Source of the DNA: an uncultured Lachnospiraceae bacterium
Lineage (GTDB): Bacteria; Bacillota; Clostridia; Lachnospirales; Lachnospiraceae
Reading direction: 5' to 3'
NCBI GenBank assembly: GCA_946624935.1
Contig: CAMOSN010000009.1
Span: 1-37,061 of the forward strand
Length of the DNA stretch: 37,061 bases
Part shown: positions 1 through 8,068 of the stretch, piece after piece
Numbering within the stretch: position 1 is the first letter of the stretch
Layout of the letters: every line of letters starts with the position of its first letter
Translations under genes and position numbers: made by a program
Notes under the pieces: generated by a model
Told to the model about the DNA's origin: nothing
Seen by the model: the letters and a program-made list of their open reading frames with translations, nothing else
Database searches by the model: none

Positions 1-14
1 TGGCCCTCATGGCA

Positions 15-860
15 CTATACGCGCATCAGCTCCTGCGGCGGCAGATAATCCTCGCCGGCAACGCCAGCCGTTACAGCAAGGATGGAGGATTTCCCGCGGT
101 AGGTCAGCGAGCGTCCATGCATGTCGGTGATTTTTCCGCCGGCCTCCTCCACGATGCAGGCACCGGCTGCATAATCCCACAGGCACAGGATTGGCTCGTA
201 AAAGAGGCCGGTCCGGCCGGAGGCGATCAGGCACAGGTCCCAGGCTGCACTTCCGCTGCGGCGGATGTCAATGCTGCGCTTCAGGTACCAGTTTCCGAGG
301 AGAAATGCGCTTTCCGTTACCTCCTCCGCATAATAGGGCGCTGTCCCCATGCTGACCAGGCTGTGCGAGAGCGGATCGGGACTGGTGAAGATCTGCTTAC
401 CATTTTCATAGGCACCAAAGCCTTTTTCCGCGTAAAACAGGCTGTCCGTATACGGGTTATAAATCACGCCGATGTAGGGCTTCCCGTCCCGGAGCAGTCC
501 GATCGAGGTCACACTCGGATGATATCCTCGCATGAAATTGGAGGTGCCGTCGATCGGATCCACCACAAAGGTGTAGCCGTGCTCGTATTCCGGCAGGAAA
601 ACCTCCTGTCCCTCCTCTTCTCCCACGAAGTGAGCCTCCGGCAGCACCTTTGAAAGCGCTCCAAGCAGGTATTCCTGCACCTTCTCATCGTAGACGGTCA
701 CATAATTTGCACGGCCGCCCTTGCTCATCACATCTTCATCATGCGGAGAAGCACCGGCCATGATTGCACCGGCCCCGCGCGCAGCTGAAAGGATGCCGTG
801 AAGCAGTGTTCTGTTTGTTTCATTCTCAATTCGTATTGACTGTTCTTTTCCTGCCATCAT
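15..860 (-). CDS. Inositol monophosphatase family phosphatase
   Basis: A 281-residue protein of the Mg-dependent inositol monophosphatase/FBPase-like fold, close to the usual family length. The metal-binding motifs are visible in order: GEEE near residues 80-83, DPIDGTSNF at 101-109 (the signature I motif) and WDYAAG at 228-233 (signature II). The protein should hydrolyse a phosphate monoester of a polyol or nucleotide (inositol-1-phosphate, 3'-phosphoadenosine phosphate and fructose bisphosphate are known family substrates); the sequence does not tell which. It is soluble with no signal peptide. Two adjacent ATGs begin the frame. AAGGA lies 2 nt before the first and 5 nt before the second (857), so the second may be the real start. 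It is the last gene of a short minus-strand run below the acetyltransferase, 113 nt away. Confidence 0.9.
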   Translation of the reverse strand: MMAGKEQSIRIENETNRTLLHGILSAARGAGAIMAGASPHDEDVMSKGGRANYVTVYDEKVQEYLLGALSKVLPEAHFVGEEEGQEVFLPEYEHGYTFVVDPIDGTSNFMRGYHPSVTSIGLLRDGKPYIGVIYNPYTDSLFYAEKGFGAYENGKQIFTSPDPLSHSLVSMGTAPYYAEEVTESAFLLGNWYLKRSIDIRRSGSAAWDLCLIASGRTGLFYEPILCLWDYAAGACIVEEAGGKITDMHGRSLTYRGKSSILAVTAGVAGEDYLPPQELMRV

Positions 861-973
861 TTTCCTTCTTCGGCCTTCCTTGTTTCGGCCGCTTCTTTTA
901 TTTATTCAGTTATTCAGGCCTTTTCCGCACGTCCTCAATAGAAAGCTCCTGCCGCGTCACCCTTCGCATCGTC

Positions 974-1858
974 TTACGCCCTGCTTCGGAAATAATAGGT
1001 GTAAAAATCCGAAAATCCAAGCGACAGATACAGATTTTTTGCGGCGGTATTTCCCTTCACCACCTGCAGATATGCCTTCTGCGCTCCCTGTTCCTTAGCC
1101 TCCCGCAGGAGCGTGGAGCAGACCGCTCTGGCATAATGCCGTCTTCGTGATCCCGGAGATACATAAATTGCATAGATCCCTGCATATTCCCGGTCGCAGA
1201 TTGCAAGGCCCGATGCCACCATCCGGCCGTCGATCTCCACACTGGCCACGATGGTCTTCTTCGGGATTGCCTTAAACATGGACGGGACGATCCTGCGCAG
1301 CACCGGTTCGCAGGTACCATTCAGATGAAATACCCCCTGAATCCATTCATCAGTGATCACATGCTGCAGCATCACCGTGACCTCTGACCGCTTTGCGATC
1401 TCTGTAATCCCCGAAGAAGAGCCCTGGTACTCTCTCCCCTCATCGAACAGGTAATGTACCGCAGAGGGAAGGCCCAGCCGGTTCTCAAACTCATACTCCC
1501 GCAAAGAAGGCTCCAGCAGATTCATCCTTGTAAGGTCCGCTGTCATGACTTCCGTCACATGACGGATCTGGTAATCCCGCTCGGAGAGCAGCGCGTCAAA
1601 ACCCGGCTGGGTCAGCGGGTTGATCTTGAAATTGCAGGGCGTCCCGAAATCGTGATAAATCTTTTCACAGTAACGAATCTTTTCTTCCACCGGGATGGTG
1701 GAAGCACCCACCTGCTCCACACTGTTGGTACGATAGGTGTAGTTATGAGAAAAGCGGATCAGCCACCCGTCATACAATTCGATCTTGTGCGACGGCCAGG
1801 CGTTCAGGGACAGCTCCTCAATATACTTTACGGCGGAACCATTTACATTCTCTTTCAT
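974..1858 (-). CDS. GNAT-family N-acetyltransferase, two-part
   Basis: The C-terminal ~110 residues form a GNAT domain: a strand with VASGLAICDREYAGIYAIYVSP, then the R-R-H-Y-A-R-A acyl-CoA pyrophosphate loop, and a final KNLYLSLGF motif typical of these enzymes. The N-terminal half (YIEELSLNAWPS, DGWLIRFS, TNSVEQ) matches the type of GNAT protein in which a first, degenerate GNAT-like domain precedes the active one. The acceptor substrate is unknown. The frame stays open upstream to a GTG at 2005. I start at ATG 1858 because the conserved DGWLIRF domain follows directly and the extra 49 residues are low-complexity and charged; ATG 1915, with GGAAG 5 nt upstream, is an alternative. No operon partner is obvious apart from the downstream phosphatase. 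Confidence 0.8.
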   Translation of the reverse strand: MKENVNGSAVKYIEELSLNAWPSHKIELYDGWLIRFSHNYTYRTNSVEQVGASTIPVEEKIRYCEKIYHDFGTPCNFKINPLTQPGFDALLSERDYQIRHVTEVMTADLTRMNLLEPSLREYEFENRLGLPSAVHYLFDEGREYQGSSSGITEIAKRSEVTVMLQHVITDEWIQGVFHLNGTCEPVLRRIVPSMFKAIPKKTIVASVEIDGRMVASGLAICDREYAGIYAIYVSPGSRRRHYARAVCSTLLREAKEQGAQKAYLQVVKGNTAAKNLYLSLGFSDFYTYYFRSRA

Positions 1859-2045
1859 GGGTTCACTCTCTTCGCTATTTCTGTTCTTTATTTCTGTTTT
1901 TTCCTGCTGCTTCATTCTGCTTCCACTTTGCGCATGAATCCTGACGGTACTTTCCACTTCCGGGCAGCTCATCTCCTGTCCGGACACGTACCGTAATCCT
2001 ATCACACTTTTTATTCTGTCACAAGAATAAGCCAGAACAAACGAA

Positions 2046-2070
2046 CAGCGCTGCAGGAAATGCAGCGCTG
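2046..2070 (-). terminator. Perfect 10-bp inverted repeat, possible terminator
   Basis: CAGCGCTGCA (2046-2055) and TGCAGCGCTG (2061-2070) are perfect complements around the loop GGAAA. Read on the minus strand the hairpin is followed by the T-rich stretch TTCGTTTGTTCT, so it could end transcripts coming from the HAD gene and the structured block at 2101-2260. The T-run is interrupted, so function is uncertain. Confidence 0.45.
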
Positions 2071-2100
2071 GCTACCCATTTCATCGTTTTATCCATTTCG

Positions 2101-2260
2101 GATTTCGACAAAGGTCATCCGCAATCCGCTTCGCTACTTGCGGCTAACCCAGATGTCCGCTTCGCGGACTGTCAGGTGGAGCTTGAACTCCACCTGACAC
2201 AAGTAAGTCCCCTGACCCCCACCTACGTCTCCGCGACGCCCCGGTGGGGGACTTCCTTGC
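2101..2260. repeat. Hairpin-rich intergenic block
   Basis: This non-coding stretch holds a chain of perfect short stems: GTCCGC/GCGGAC (2155-2160, 2164-2169; loop TTC), an 11-bp stem GTCAGGTGGAG/CTCCACCTGAC (2171-2181, 2188-2198), CCCCCACC/GGTGGGGG (2216-2223, 2243-2250) enclosing CGTC/GACG (2226-2229, 2235-2238), and an alternative pairing AAGTCCCC/GGGGACTT (2205-2212, 2247-2254). It lies 10 nt past the stop codon of the HAD gene and would be transcribed with it. It could be a structured RNA, a 3' UTR or a dispersed intergenic repeat; nothing seen here decides between them. There is no open frame of note in 1859-2264. Confidence 0.6.
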
Positions 2261-2264
2261 TGTG

Positions 2265-2903
2265 TCAAAAAATGTGCATCGTAAGAAGATCCCTGATGGA
2301 CTTCAGCACGGGCACCTCGGCATCCACCTCTCCAAAGCCGTAAGCGGCAAAGATGAACGGGATCCCGGCCGCCTTCGCGCTCTCATAATCCCCCTGGGTA
2401 TCCCCCACATAGACAGCCTCTTCCAGATGATTGCGTTCCATCAGCAGCCGGATATTTTCCGCCTTCATTTTTCCGGTGGTCCCATAGTCCTCCGTGTCCA
2501 GGATGACATTCTCCAGGCCGGCCCAGGAGACAAAGGCCTGAATATAACCCTCCTGGCAATTGCTGACGATATAGAGCGGAATGGTCTTTGAAAGCTCCTT
2601 AAGCGTTTCGATCACATCCGGATAAACATTTCCTCCGTGATGCTTCAGATATTCCACCTCGTAGGAGCAGCAGGGCTCATACAGGCGTTTCTGCTCACTC
2701 TCCGGGAGCTGATGCAGCAGCATGGCTGTAAAAATGTCCATGGTTTTCCCACAGGCAGCGCGAACCGTCTCTTCCCGCACACGAACGCCCTTTGCATACC
2801 AGTCCGGTTCATACAACCGCACATATTCATCCCAGGCCGCCGCGATCCCGGCACAGGAATCCCAAAGTGTACCGTCCAGATCAAAAATGATGCCCTTCTT
2901 CAT
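2265..2903 (-). CDS. HAD-superfamily hydrolase (subfamily IA phosphatase)
   Basis: A 212-residue haloacid-dehalogenase-type phosphatase. Motif I is DLDGT at residues 8-12 (D8 nucleophile, D10 acid/base), motif II is the Ser of VSNCQEG at about 114, a Lys at 145-147 serves as motif III, and motif IV is VGDTQGDYESAK at about 166-177. The helical cap lies between motifs I and II (subfamily IA, phosphoglycolate-phosphatase/beta-phosphoglucomutase type). The D-x-D in motif I favours a phosphatase over a dehalogenase. Substrate unknown, probably a small sugar phosphate. The start codon at 2903 has only a weak upstream AGAAAGATGAG, but no better in-frame start precedes motif I. It is transcribed away from the glucosidase cluster. 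Confidence 0.88.
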   Translation of the reverse strand: MKKGIIFDLDGTLWDSCAGIAAAWDEYVRLYEPDWYAKGVRVREETVRAACGKTMDIFTAMLLHQLPESEQKRLYEPCCSYEVEYLKHHGGNVYPDVIETLKELSKTIPLYIVSNCQEGYIQAFVSWAGLENVILDTEDYGTTGKMKAENIRLLMERNHLEEAVYVGDTQGDYESAKAAGIPFIFAAYGFGEVDAEVPVLKSIRDLLTMHIF

Positions 2904-3008
2904 AAACCACTCATCTTTCTTTTTGTGTAATCGCCTGAAGCGTTGATTTTCGCATGTATTCTGCTATATCATCGTCACTTCTTCAGATAAAAACCATCCC
3001 TTATCTCA

Positions 3009-3035
3009 TCAAACACAGAACCGTCCCCTGTTTGA
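3009..3035 (-). repeat. Solo GGGACGGTTCT hairpin
   Basis: Stem TCAAACA (3009-3015) / TGTTTGA (3029-3035) encloses CAGAACCGTCCCC, which is the reverse complement of the loop found at 7848-7858, 8602-8612 and 8803-8813. It stands alone between two divergent genes, with no minus-strand gene upstream that it could terminate, so here it looks like a dispersed repeat rather than a terminator. The rest of 2904-3135 shows no gene. Confidence 0.6.
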
Positions 3036-3135
3036 CCCTGTATCGTACCTTACCATAAACCTCCTGATCCTGCAACTTTCCGTGAGCGAATCCCATGAAA
3101 AGTCAAAATACCGTAAAATTACGTCAATATCCGTG

Positions 3136-3164
3136 CTGACATTTTCCGATGCAGCGTTTATAAT
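3136..3164 (+). promoter_or_regulatory. Sigma-70-type promoter for the first glucosidase
   Basis: CTGACA (3136-3141, 5 of 6 to consensus) and TATAAT (3159-3164, perfect) are separated by 17 nt, 60 nt before the ATG at 3224. The ribosome site AGAAAGG follows at about 3207. It would drive the glucosidase and the AraC gene, since no terminator is visible between them. Confidence 0.75.
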
Positions 3165-3223
3165 GTACGCACAATCCTTGATAAACCTATCGTCATTCAT
3201 GTTATATAGAAAGGCAAAATCCT

Positions 3224-4912
3224 ATGCAAACAGTGGAAAAAAAGACCTGGTGGAAGGAGGCCGTCATTTATCAGATTTATCCGCGCAGCTTCGCCGACAG
3301 CAATGGCGACGGGATCGGCGATCTTCCGGGCATTACACAGCATCTTCCTTATCTGCACGAACTGGGGATCGATGTGATCTGGCTCTCGCCGGTGTACCGC
3401 TCGCCCAATGATGATAACGGTTATGATATCTCCGATTACCGCGATATTATGACGGATTTCGGCACCATGGCGGATTTTGATGAGATGCTTTCCACCGCGC
3501 ACAGCCTGGGGATCAAAATCGTCATGGACCTGGTGGTGAATCATACCTCCGATGAGCATGCCTGGTTTATCGAAAGCCGCAAGTCAAAGGACAACCCCTT
3601 CCACGACTATTATATATGGAAGGAACCCCGTGACGGCAAGGAGCCGAACAACTGGGAATCCTGTTTTTCCGGGTCCGCCTGGGAGCTGGACGATGCCACC
3701 GGTATGTACTATCTGCACTGCTTCTCCAAAAAGCAGCCCGATCTGAACTGGGAGAATCCGAAGGTCCGCGATGAAGTGTTCGATATGATGACCTGGTGGT
3801 GCGAAAAGGGAATCGACGGTTTCCGGATGGATGTGATCAGCATGATCTCCAAGGATCAGCGCTTCCCGGACGGGCCCGATAAGGACGGCATTTACGGCGA
3901 TCTGAATCCCTATGTATGCAACGGTCCGCGGGTGCACGAGTATCTGCAGGAAATGAACCGCCGCGTCCTCTCCCACTACGATCTGCTGACCGTCGGCGAG
4001 GCTGCCGGCGTGACGATCGAAGAGGCGCGCAAATACGCCAACAACGAAGGCACCGAGCTGGGCATGGTGTTCCAGTTCGAGCATATGGACACCCTGCAGG
4101 GCGAGGGAAGCGTCATCGGTAAGTGGACGACAAAGAAACCCTCCATGAGCAAGGTACGGGCCATCCTGAACAAATGGCAGGTGCAGCTCGAGGGCAAGGC
4201 CTGGAACAGCCTGTACTGGGACAATCATGACCAGCCCCGCGTGGTATCGCGTTTTGGCGATGACAGCGAAAAATGGCGGGTTCTCTCGGCCAAGATGCTG
4301 GCTACCTGCCTGCATATGATGAAGGGTACGCCCTACATCTATCAGGGCGAGGAGCTGGGCATGACCAATACAGTGTTCGAAGGCATTGACCAGTGCCGGG
4401 ATATCGAAGAGCTGAATGCGTACCGCCAGTATGTGGAGGAGCATCATCTGGTTTCCGGCGATGTCATGATGGCCTGCATCAACACGGTGGGACGGGACAA
4501 TGCCCGCACGCCCATGCAGTGGGATGCATCCGCAAACGCAGGCTTTACCACAGGCACGCCCTGGATCAAGGTGAACCCGAATTATACGACGATTAATGCG
4601 GAAGCTGCGATGGCAGACCCGGATTCGGTGTTCTACTATTATCAGAAGCTCATCCGTCTGCGCCATGCGCATCCGGTGATCGTGTACGGCGTATTTGAGC
4701 CGCTGCTCGAGGAGAATGAGGCTGTTTACGCATACCGTCGAGTGCTGGATGGGTGTGTGCTCACGGTTGCCTGCAACTGGACTGACCAGCCTCAGGAATG
4801 TACGCTGTTTGACGGACTTTCCGGAACGGAGCTGATCTCCAATTACAAAGAACATCAGGCCGGGGTGCTTGCGCCTTATGAAGCAAGGGTCCTGCTGCAG
4901 GAGCAGGAATAA
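3224..4912 (+). CDS. GH13_31 alpha-glucosidase (oligo-1,6-glucosidase type)
   Basis: A 562-residue intracellular glycoside hydrolase with no signal peptide. The order is a (beta/alpha)8 barrel with the QIYPRSF start and the DSNGDGIGD calcium loop, then DLVVNHTSDEH (about 102-112), GFRMDVI with nucleophile D203, VGEA with acid/base E259, WDNHDQPR with stabiliser D336, and a C-terminal beta domain. In GH13_31 the residue after the nucleophile influences linkage choice; the Val here (V204) is the residue of oligo-1,6-glucosidases and isomaltases, so alpha-1,6-glucosidic ends (isomaltose, panose, limit dextrins) are the likely substrates. It is the first gene of the plus-strand cluster, followed after 89 nt by an AraC regulator. 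The paralogue at 6141 has Ala at the same place. Confidence 0.93.
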   Translation: MQTVEKKTWWKEAVIYQIYPRSFADSNGDGIGDLPGITQHLPYLHELGIDVIWLSPVYRSPNDDNGYDISDYRDIMTDFGTMADFDEMLSTAHSLGIKIVMDLVVNHTSDEHAWFIESRKSKDNPFHDYYIWKEPRDGKEPNNWESCFSGSAWELDDATGMYYLHCFSKKQPDLNWENPKVRDEVFDMMTWWCEKGIDGFRMDVISMISKDQRFPDGPDKDGIYGDLNPYVCNGPRVHEYLQEMNRRVLSHYDLLTVGEAAGVTIEEARKYANNEGTELGMVFQFEHMDTLQGEGSVIGKWTTKKPSMSKVRAILNKWQVQLEGKAWNSLYWDNHDQPRVVSRFGDDSEKWRVLSAKMLATCLHMMKGTPYIYQGEELGMTNTVFEGIDQCRDIEELNAYRQYVEEHHLVSGDVMMACINTVGRDNARTPMQWDASANAGFTTGTPWIKVNPNYTTINAEAAMADPDSVFYYYQKLIRLRHAHPVIVYGVFEPLLEENEAVYAYRRVLDGCVLTVACNWTDQPQECTLFDGLSGTELISNYKEHQAGVLAPYEARVLLQEQE

Positions 4913-5001
4913 ACAATAATTACAAGTGCTCCCTCTGAGAAGGTCTCCGGTTAAGGCAAACATAGCGCAGGATCACCAAAGCAAATTAGAGGCACGGCAG
5001 T

Positions 5002-5982
5002 ATGGCACAAAAGCGATCGGAATCAAATAATCATCCCCGGGCTCTGCAGGAGACCAGGCTGCAGGGAAGCGTCACCTTCCCCTGCACCATGTACTGTGCG
5101 GATGCGCAGATGAACGCGGAGCCTTCCCCCTTTTATGCAAAGCCCCACTGGCATGATGCCATCGAGATCCTTTATTTTCGCAGGGGCAGTTTTTCGCTCA
5201 CCGTCAACACCGAACCGGTAACCATCACGCAGGAAACCATCTGCTTTGTGGAAAGCGGCAGTCTCCATGCAATCTACAGCGAGAAGGAGTATGAGGAATA
5301 TGCTTTCCTGTTCGATCCCTTCTTTCTGTCCGCATCGCATCCGGATGAAGCCGGACAGCTGCTGATCGATCCGCTGCAGCGCGGCCGGCTGCACTTTCCG
5401 CAGCTCCTGACCGCGTCGGACACAGGCTTTGAGGAAATCTGCGACGAATTTATGCATCTGCAGCAGATCTTTTCCCGGCAGGGAGCTGCCCGTGCTGATC
5501 AGATCATTCTGCAGACTCCTGCCTCTCAGCTGCGGGTGCGTGCCTGTCTTTTGAACATTCTGGCCACGCTGGCCGAAAATGATCTGCTCCGGGTTTCCGA
5601 GCAGAGTACGGATCCCAGAGCAGATGCCCTGAAAAAAGTGATGCTTTACATTCAGGAGCACTATGCCGAAAAGATCTACCTGCACGACCTGGCGCAGATC
5701 ATGAATATGAATGAGCAGTATTTCTGCAGGTTTTTCAAAAAGACCACTCAAAAAACGCCGGTCTCCTACATCAATGAGCTTCGGATCCGGCACGCTGCAC
5801 TGCTGCTGTGCGAGGAGGCCGATCATGCCATTCCGGTCAGCGAAGTAGCTGCGGCATGCGGCTTCGACAACATGGGGCACTTTATCACGCAGTTCCGCAG
5901 GGTTACCGGAGCATCGCCGCTGGAGTACCGCCGGCAGCAGCGGCAAACAGAGGCGGCACCCGGCGAGCCGGGCAGACGCTGA
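5002..5982 (+). CDS. AraC-family regulator with N-terminal cupin
   Basis: A 326-residue transcription factor. Residues ~45-110 form a cupin-like sugar-sensing domain (PHWHDAIEILYF... then a loop with SLHAIYS). The C-terminal ~100 residues contain the two helix-turn-helix motifs of AraC proteins: DLAQIMNMNEQYFCRFFKK and VSEVAAACGFDNMGHFITQF, ending in TGASPLEYRR. AGAGG sits 9 nt before the ATG. It lies between two GH13 glucosidase genes with no terminator before it, so it most likely activates or represses these genes in response to an alpha-glucoside; that is inference from position. The leaders of both glucosidase genes share CATTCAT and ATATAGAAAGG, and the second has a direct repeat ACATTCATC (6090-6098, 6105-6113) that could be its binding site. 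Confidence 0.88.
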   Translation: MAQKRSESNNHPRALQETRLQGSVTFPCTMYCADAQMNAEPSPFYAKPHWHDAIEILYFRRGSFSLTVNTEPVTITQETICFVESGSLHAIYSEKEYEEYAFLFDPFFLSASHPDEAGQLLIDPLQRGRLHFPQLLTASDTGFEEICDEFMHLQQIFSRQGAARADQIILQTPASQLRVRACLLNILATLAENDLLRVSEQSTDPRADALKKVMLYIQEHYAEKIYLHDLAQIMNMNEQYFCRFFKKTTQKTPVSYINELRIRHAALLLCEEADHAIPVSEVAAACGFDNMGHFITQFRRVTGASPLEYRRQQRQTEAAPGEPGRR

Positions 5983-6140
5983 GGATCTGCCAGGGAATTT
6001 GGAAACTGCAGCCCACTTATACCGGCGTGTATCCCGGCTGTCCGAAAGTGATGTGCGTCACGCTTTTGCGTACACATCAGTCATTGCAAACATTCATCAT
6101 GCATACATTCATCTCCTATGATATAGAAAGGAACCGCAAC

Positions 6141-7832
6141 ATGAAAAAACAATGGTGGCACGGCAAAACCGCTTATCAGATCTACCCGAAGAGCTTTTAC
6201 GATACCAATGGCGACGGAATCGGGGATCTGCAGGGCGTGATCGCAAAGCTCGATTACCTGAAGGACCTGGGCGTGGATATCATCTGGCTTTCTCCGTGCT
6301 ATGTCTCACCGTTGGCCGACCAGGGCTATGATATCGCCGACTACTATGCAATCGATCCGCGCTTCGGCACCATGGAGGATATGGACCAGCTCCTGGCAGA
6401 AGCGAAAAAGCGGGATATGTACATCCTCATGGATCTGGTCGTCAATCACTGCTCCGATGAGCACGAGTGGTTCCGCAAAGCCTGCGAGGATCCCTTCGGG
6501 CAGTATGGGAAATACTTCTACATCGAGCAGGTAAAGGACGGAAAGCTTCCCTGCAACTGGCGCTCCTACTTTGGCGGACCGGTGTGGGATAAGCTGCCGG
6601 GCCACGATGACCTGTACTATCTGCACGTGTTCCACAAAAAGCAGCCTGACCTGAACTGGGAGAATCCCCAGCTGCGCGAGGAGGTCTACAAAATGATGAA
6701 CTGGTGGCTCGACCGCGGCCTTGCCGGCTTCCGCATCGACGCCATCATCAACATCAAAAAAGCCCTTCCCTTCAAGGATTATCCCGCCGACCGCGACGAC
6801 GGCCTGTGCTCCGTTCACAACATGCTGCACGAGGCAAAGGGCGTGGGCGTGTTCCTCGGCGAGATGCGCGACCGCACCTTCAAGCCGCATAACGCCTTTT
6901 CCGTAGGCGAAGTGTTCAACGAAAAAGAGGAAGAGCTGCCCGACTTCATCGGGGATGACGGCTACTTCTCCTCCATGTTCGACTTTGCGGAGACGGTGTT
7001 CGGCCAGAGCGGGGACGGCTGGCACGCTTCCCTGCCGATCACGCCGGATGATTACCGCAACTGCGTGTTTGCGACTCAGAAAAAGATCGCCGACATCGGC
7101 TACATCTCCAACATCATCGAGAATCACGACGAGCCCCGCGGCGTATCGCGCTACATTCCCGAGGGAGAGGCCTGCCCGGCCAGCAAAAAGATGCTGGCGA
7201 CCGTGTACTTCCTGCTGCGCGGCCTTCCCTGGATCTATCAGGGCCAGGAAATCGGCATGGAGAACATCAAACTCCACTCCATCGACGAGGTGGACGACAT
7301 CTCCTCCATCGACAACTACAAGGTTGCCCTGGCCGCAGGAGTACCGGAGCCGGAAGCACTTCACATGATCGAGCTGTACGGCCGCGATAACGCCCGCACG
7401 CCGTTCCAGTGGGACGCAACCGAAAAAGCCGGCTTTACCACCGGCACGCCCTGGCTCAGAGTCAACCCGAACAAGGACGAGATCAATCTGAAGGACCAGG
7501 AAAACGACCCGCAGTCCGTGTACCAGCACTACCGCGCACTCACCCGCCTGCGCAAAAACCCGGCCTATGCCGACACCCTCGTGTACGGCGAGCTCATCCC
7601 CTGGCTGGAGGACCGTCACAACGTCATGGCCTACCTGCGCCGGACCGATCAGCAGACCATCCTCGTCATCGCCAACTACCAGAAGGAGCCGCAGACCCTG
7701 CCCCTTCCCGGAGCGGTGAAGGACGTCCTGCTCGATAATCTGGGGAAGATCACCAACATAAAGACACTGCCGGTGACCGGAAATGACCTCCACCTGGAAG
7801 GATACCAGGCGCTGGTCCTCGAGATGGCCTGA
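6141..7832 (+). CDS. GH13_31 alpha-glucosidase, second copy
   Basis: A 563-residue GH13_31 enzyme starting at ATG 6141 with AGAAAGGA upstream; the open frame runs back to 5808 only because it overlaps the regulator gene. Barrel motifs: QIYPKSF, DTNGDGIGD, DLVVNHCSDEH, GFRIDAI with nucleophile D200, SVGEVF with acid/base E257, ENHDEPRG with D330, then a beta-sandwich C-terminus. The residue after the nucleophile is Ala (A201), unlike Val in the first copy, which suggests that this enzyme prefers alpha-1,4 or other linkages rather than alpha-1,6. Cytoplasmic. The pair would turn imported malto- and isomalto-oligosaccharides into glucose, yet no maltose-type transporter lies in the window. Directly followed by a hairpin terminator. 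Confidence 0.93.
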   Translation: MKKQWWHGKTAYQIYPKSFYDTNGDGIGDLQGVIAKLDYLKDLGVDIIWLSPCYVSPLADQGYDIADYYAIDPRFGTMEDMDQLLAEAKKRDMYILMDLVVNHCSDEHEWFRKACEDPFGQYGKYFYIEQVKDGKLPCNWRSYFGGPVWDKLPGHDDLYYLHVFHKKQPDLNWENPQLREEVYKMMNWWLDRGLAGFRIDAIINIKKALPFKDYPADRDDGLCSVHNMLHEAKGVGVFLGEMRDRTFKPHNAFSVGEVFNEKEEELPDFIGDDGYFSSMFDFAETVFGQSGDGWHASLPITPDDYRNCVFATQKKIADIGYISNIIENHDEPRGVSRYIPEGEACPASKKMLATVYFLLRGLPWIYQGQEIGMENIKLHSIDEVDDISSIDNYKVALAAGVPEPEALHMIELYGRDNARTPFQWDATEKAGFTTGTPWLRVNPNKDEINLKDQENDPQSVYQHYRALTRLRKNPAYADTLVYGELIPWLEDRHNVMAYLRRTDQQTILVIANYQKEPQTLPLPGAVKDVLLDNLGKITNIKTLPVTGNDLHLEGYQALVLEMA

Positions 7833-7834
7833 GA

Positions 7835-7871
7835 AAAAGTGGGACAGGGGACAGTTCTCTGTCCCACTTTT
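7835..7871 (+). terminator. Rho-independent terminator made of a GGGACAGTTCT hairpin
   Basis: AAAAGTGGGACAG (7835-7847) pairs perfectly with CTGTCCCACTTTT (7859-7871) around the 11-nt loop GGGACAGTTCT. It starts 3 nt after the glucosidase stop codon and ends in a T-tract. The loop is the same sequence seen in hairpins at 3009, 8594 and 8795 whose stems differ. Confidence 0.85.
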
Positions 7872-7895
7872 CATAAGCATTTTTCCGATCAGTGG

Positions 7896-7953
7896 ATTTT
7901 TCCCGGGCAACTTACCCAGTGACTTATTGGGGTCCACCCCGGAAAAATAAGTC
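7896..7953. repeat. Nested inverted repeat upstream of the isomerase promoter
   Basis: ATTTTTCCCGGG (7896-7907) and CCCCGGAAAAAT (7937-7948) are complementary at 11 of 12 positions. Within this, GACTTATT (7921-7928) pairs with AATAAGTC (7946-7953) and GGGGT with ACCCC (7929-7933, 7936-7940). It lies just upstream of the -35 box of the next gene. No open frame is present. It could be a remnant of a mobile element end or a regulatory structure. Confidence 0.45.
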
Positions 7954-7958
7954 TGCGA

Positions 7959-7987
7959 TTGTATTATCTTCTGGTTTCCTGTACAAT
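7959..7987 (+). promoter_or_regulatory. Promoter for the peptidyl-prolyl isomerase
   Basis: TTGTAT (7959-7964) and TACAAT (7982-7987) are spaced by 17 nt; the start codon is 81 nt further on. The leader contains a small CGGGC/GCCCG stem, and the ribosome site AGAAAGGCGG sits about 8 nt before the ATG. Confidence 0.65.
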
Positions 7988-8068
7988 ACTTCTGTCAGAC
8001 ACAGTATCTGCGGGCGTGCCACATGCCCGATTCTCAAAATTCAAATCCTATCAGAAAGGCGGTCACAC

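Noticed and set aside
2101..2260. CRISPR array or tRNA cluster
   Set aside because: The stems are of different sequence with no regular repeat-spacer spacing and no cloverleaf.
3009..3200. A 63-codon minus-strand frame between the HAD and glucosidase genes
   Set aside because: It covers the glucosidase promoter and the solo hairpin; no start signal or domain.
6306..7937. A 543-codon minus-strand open frame
   Set aside because: Antisense shadow of the second glucosidase, whose catalytic motifs are intact on the other strand.
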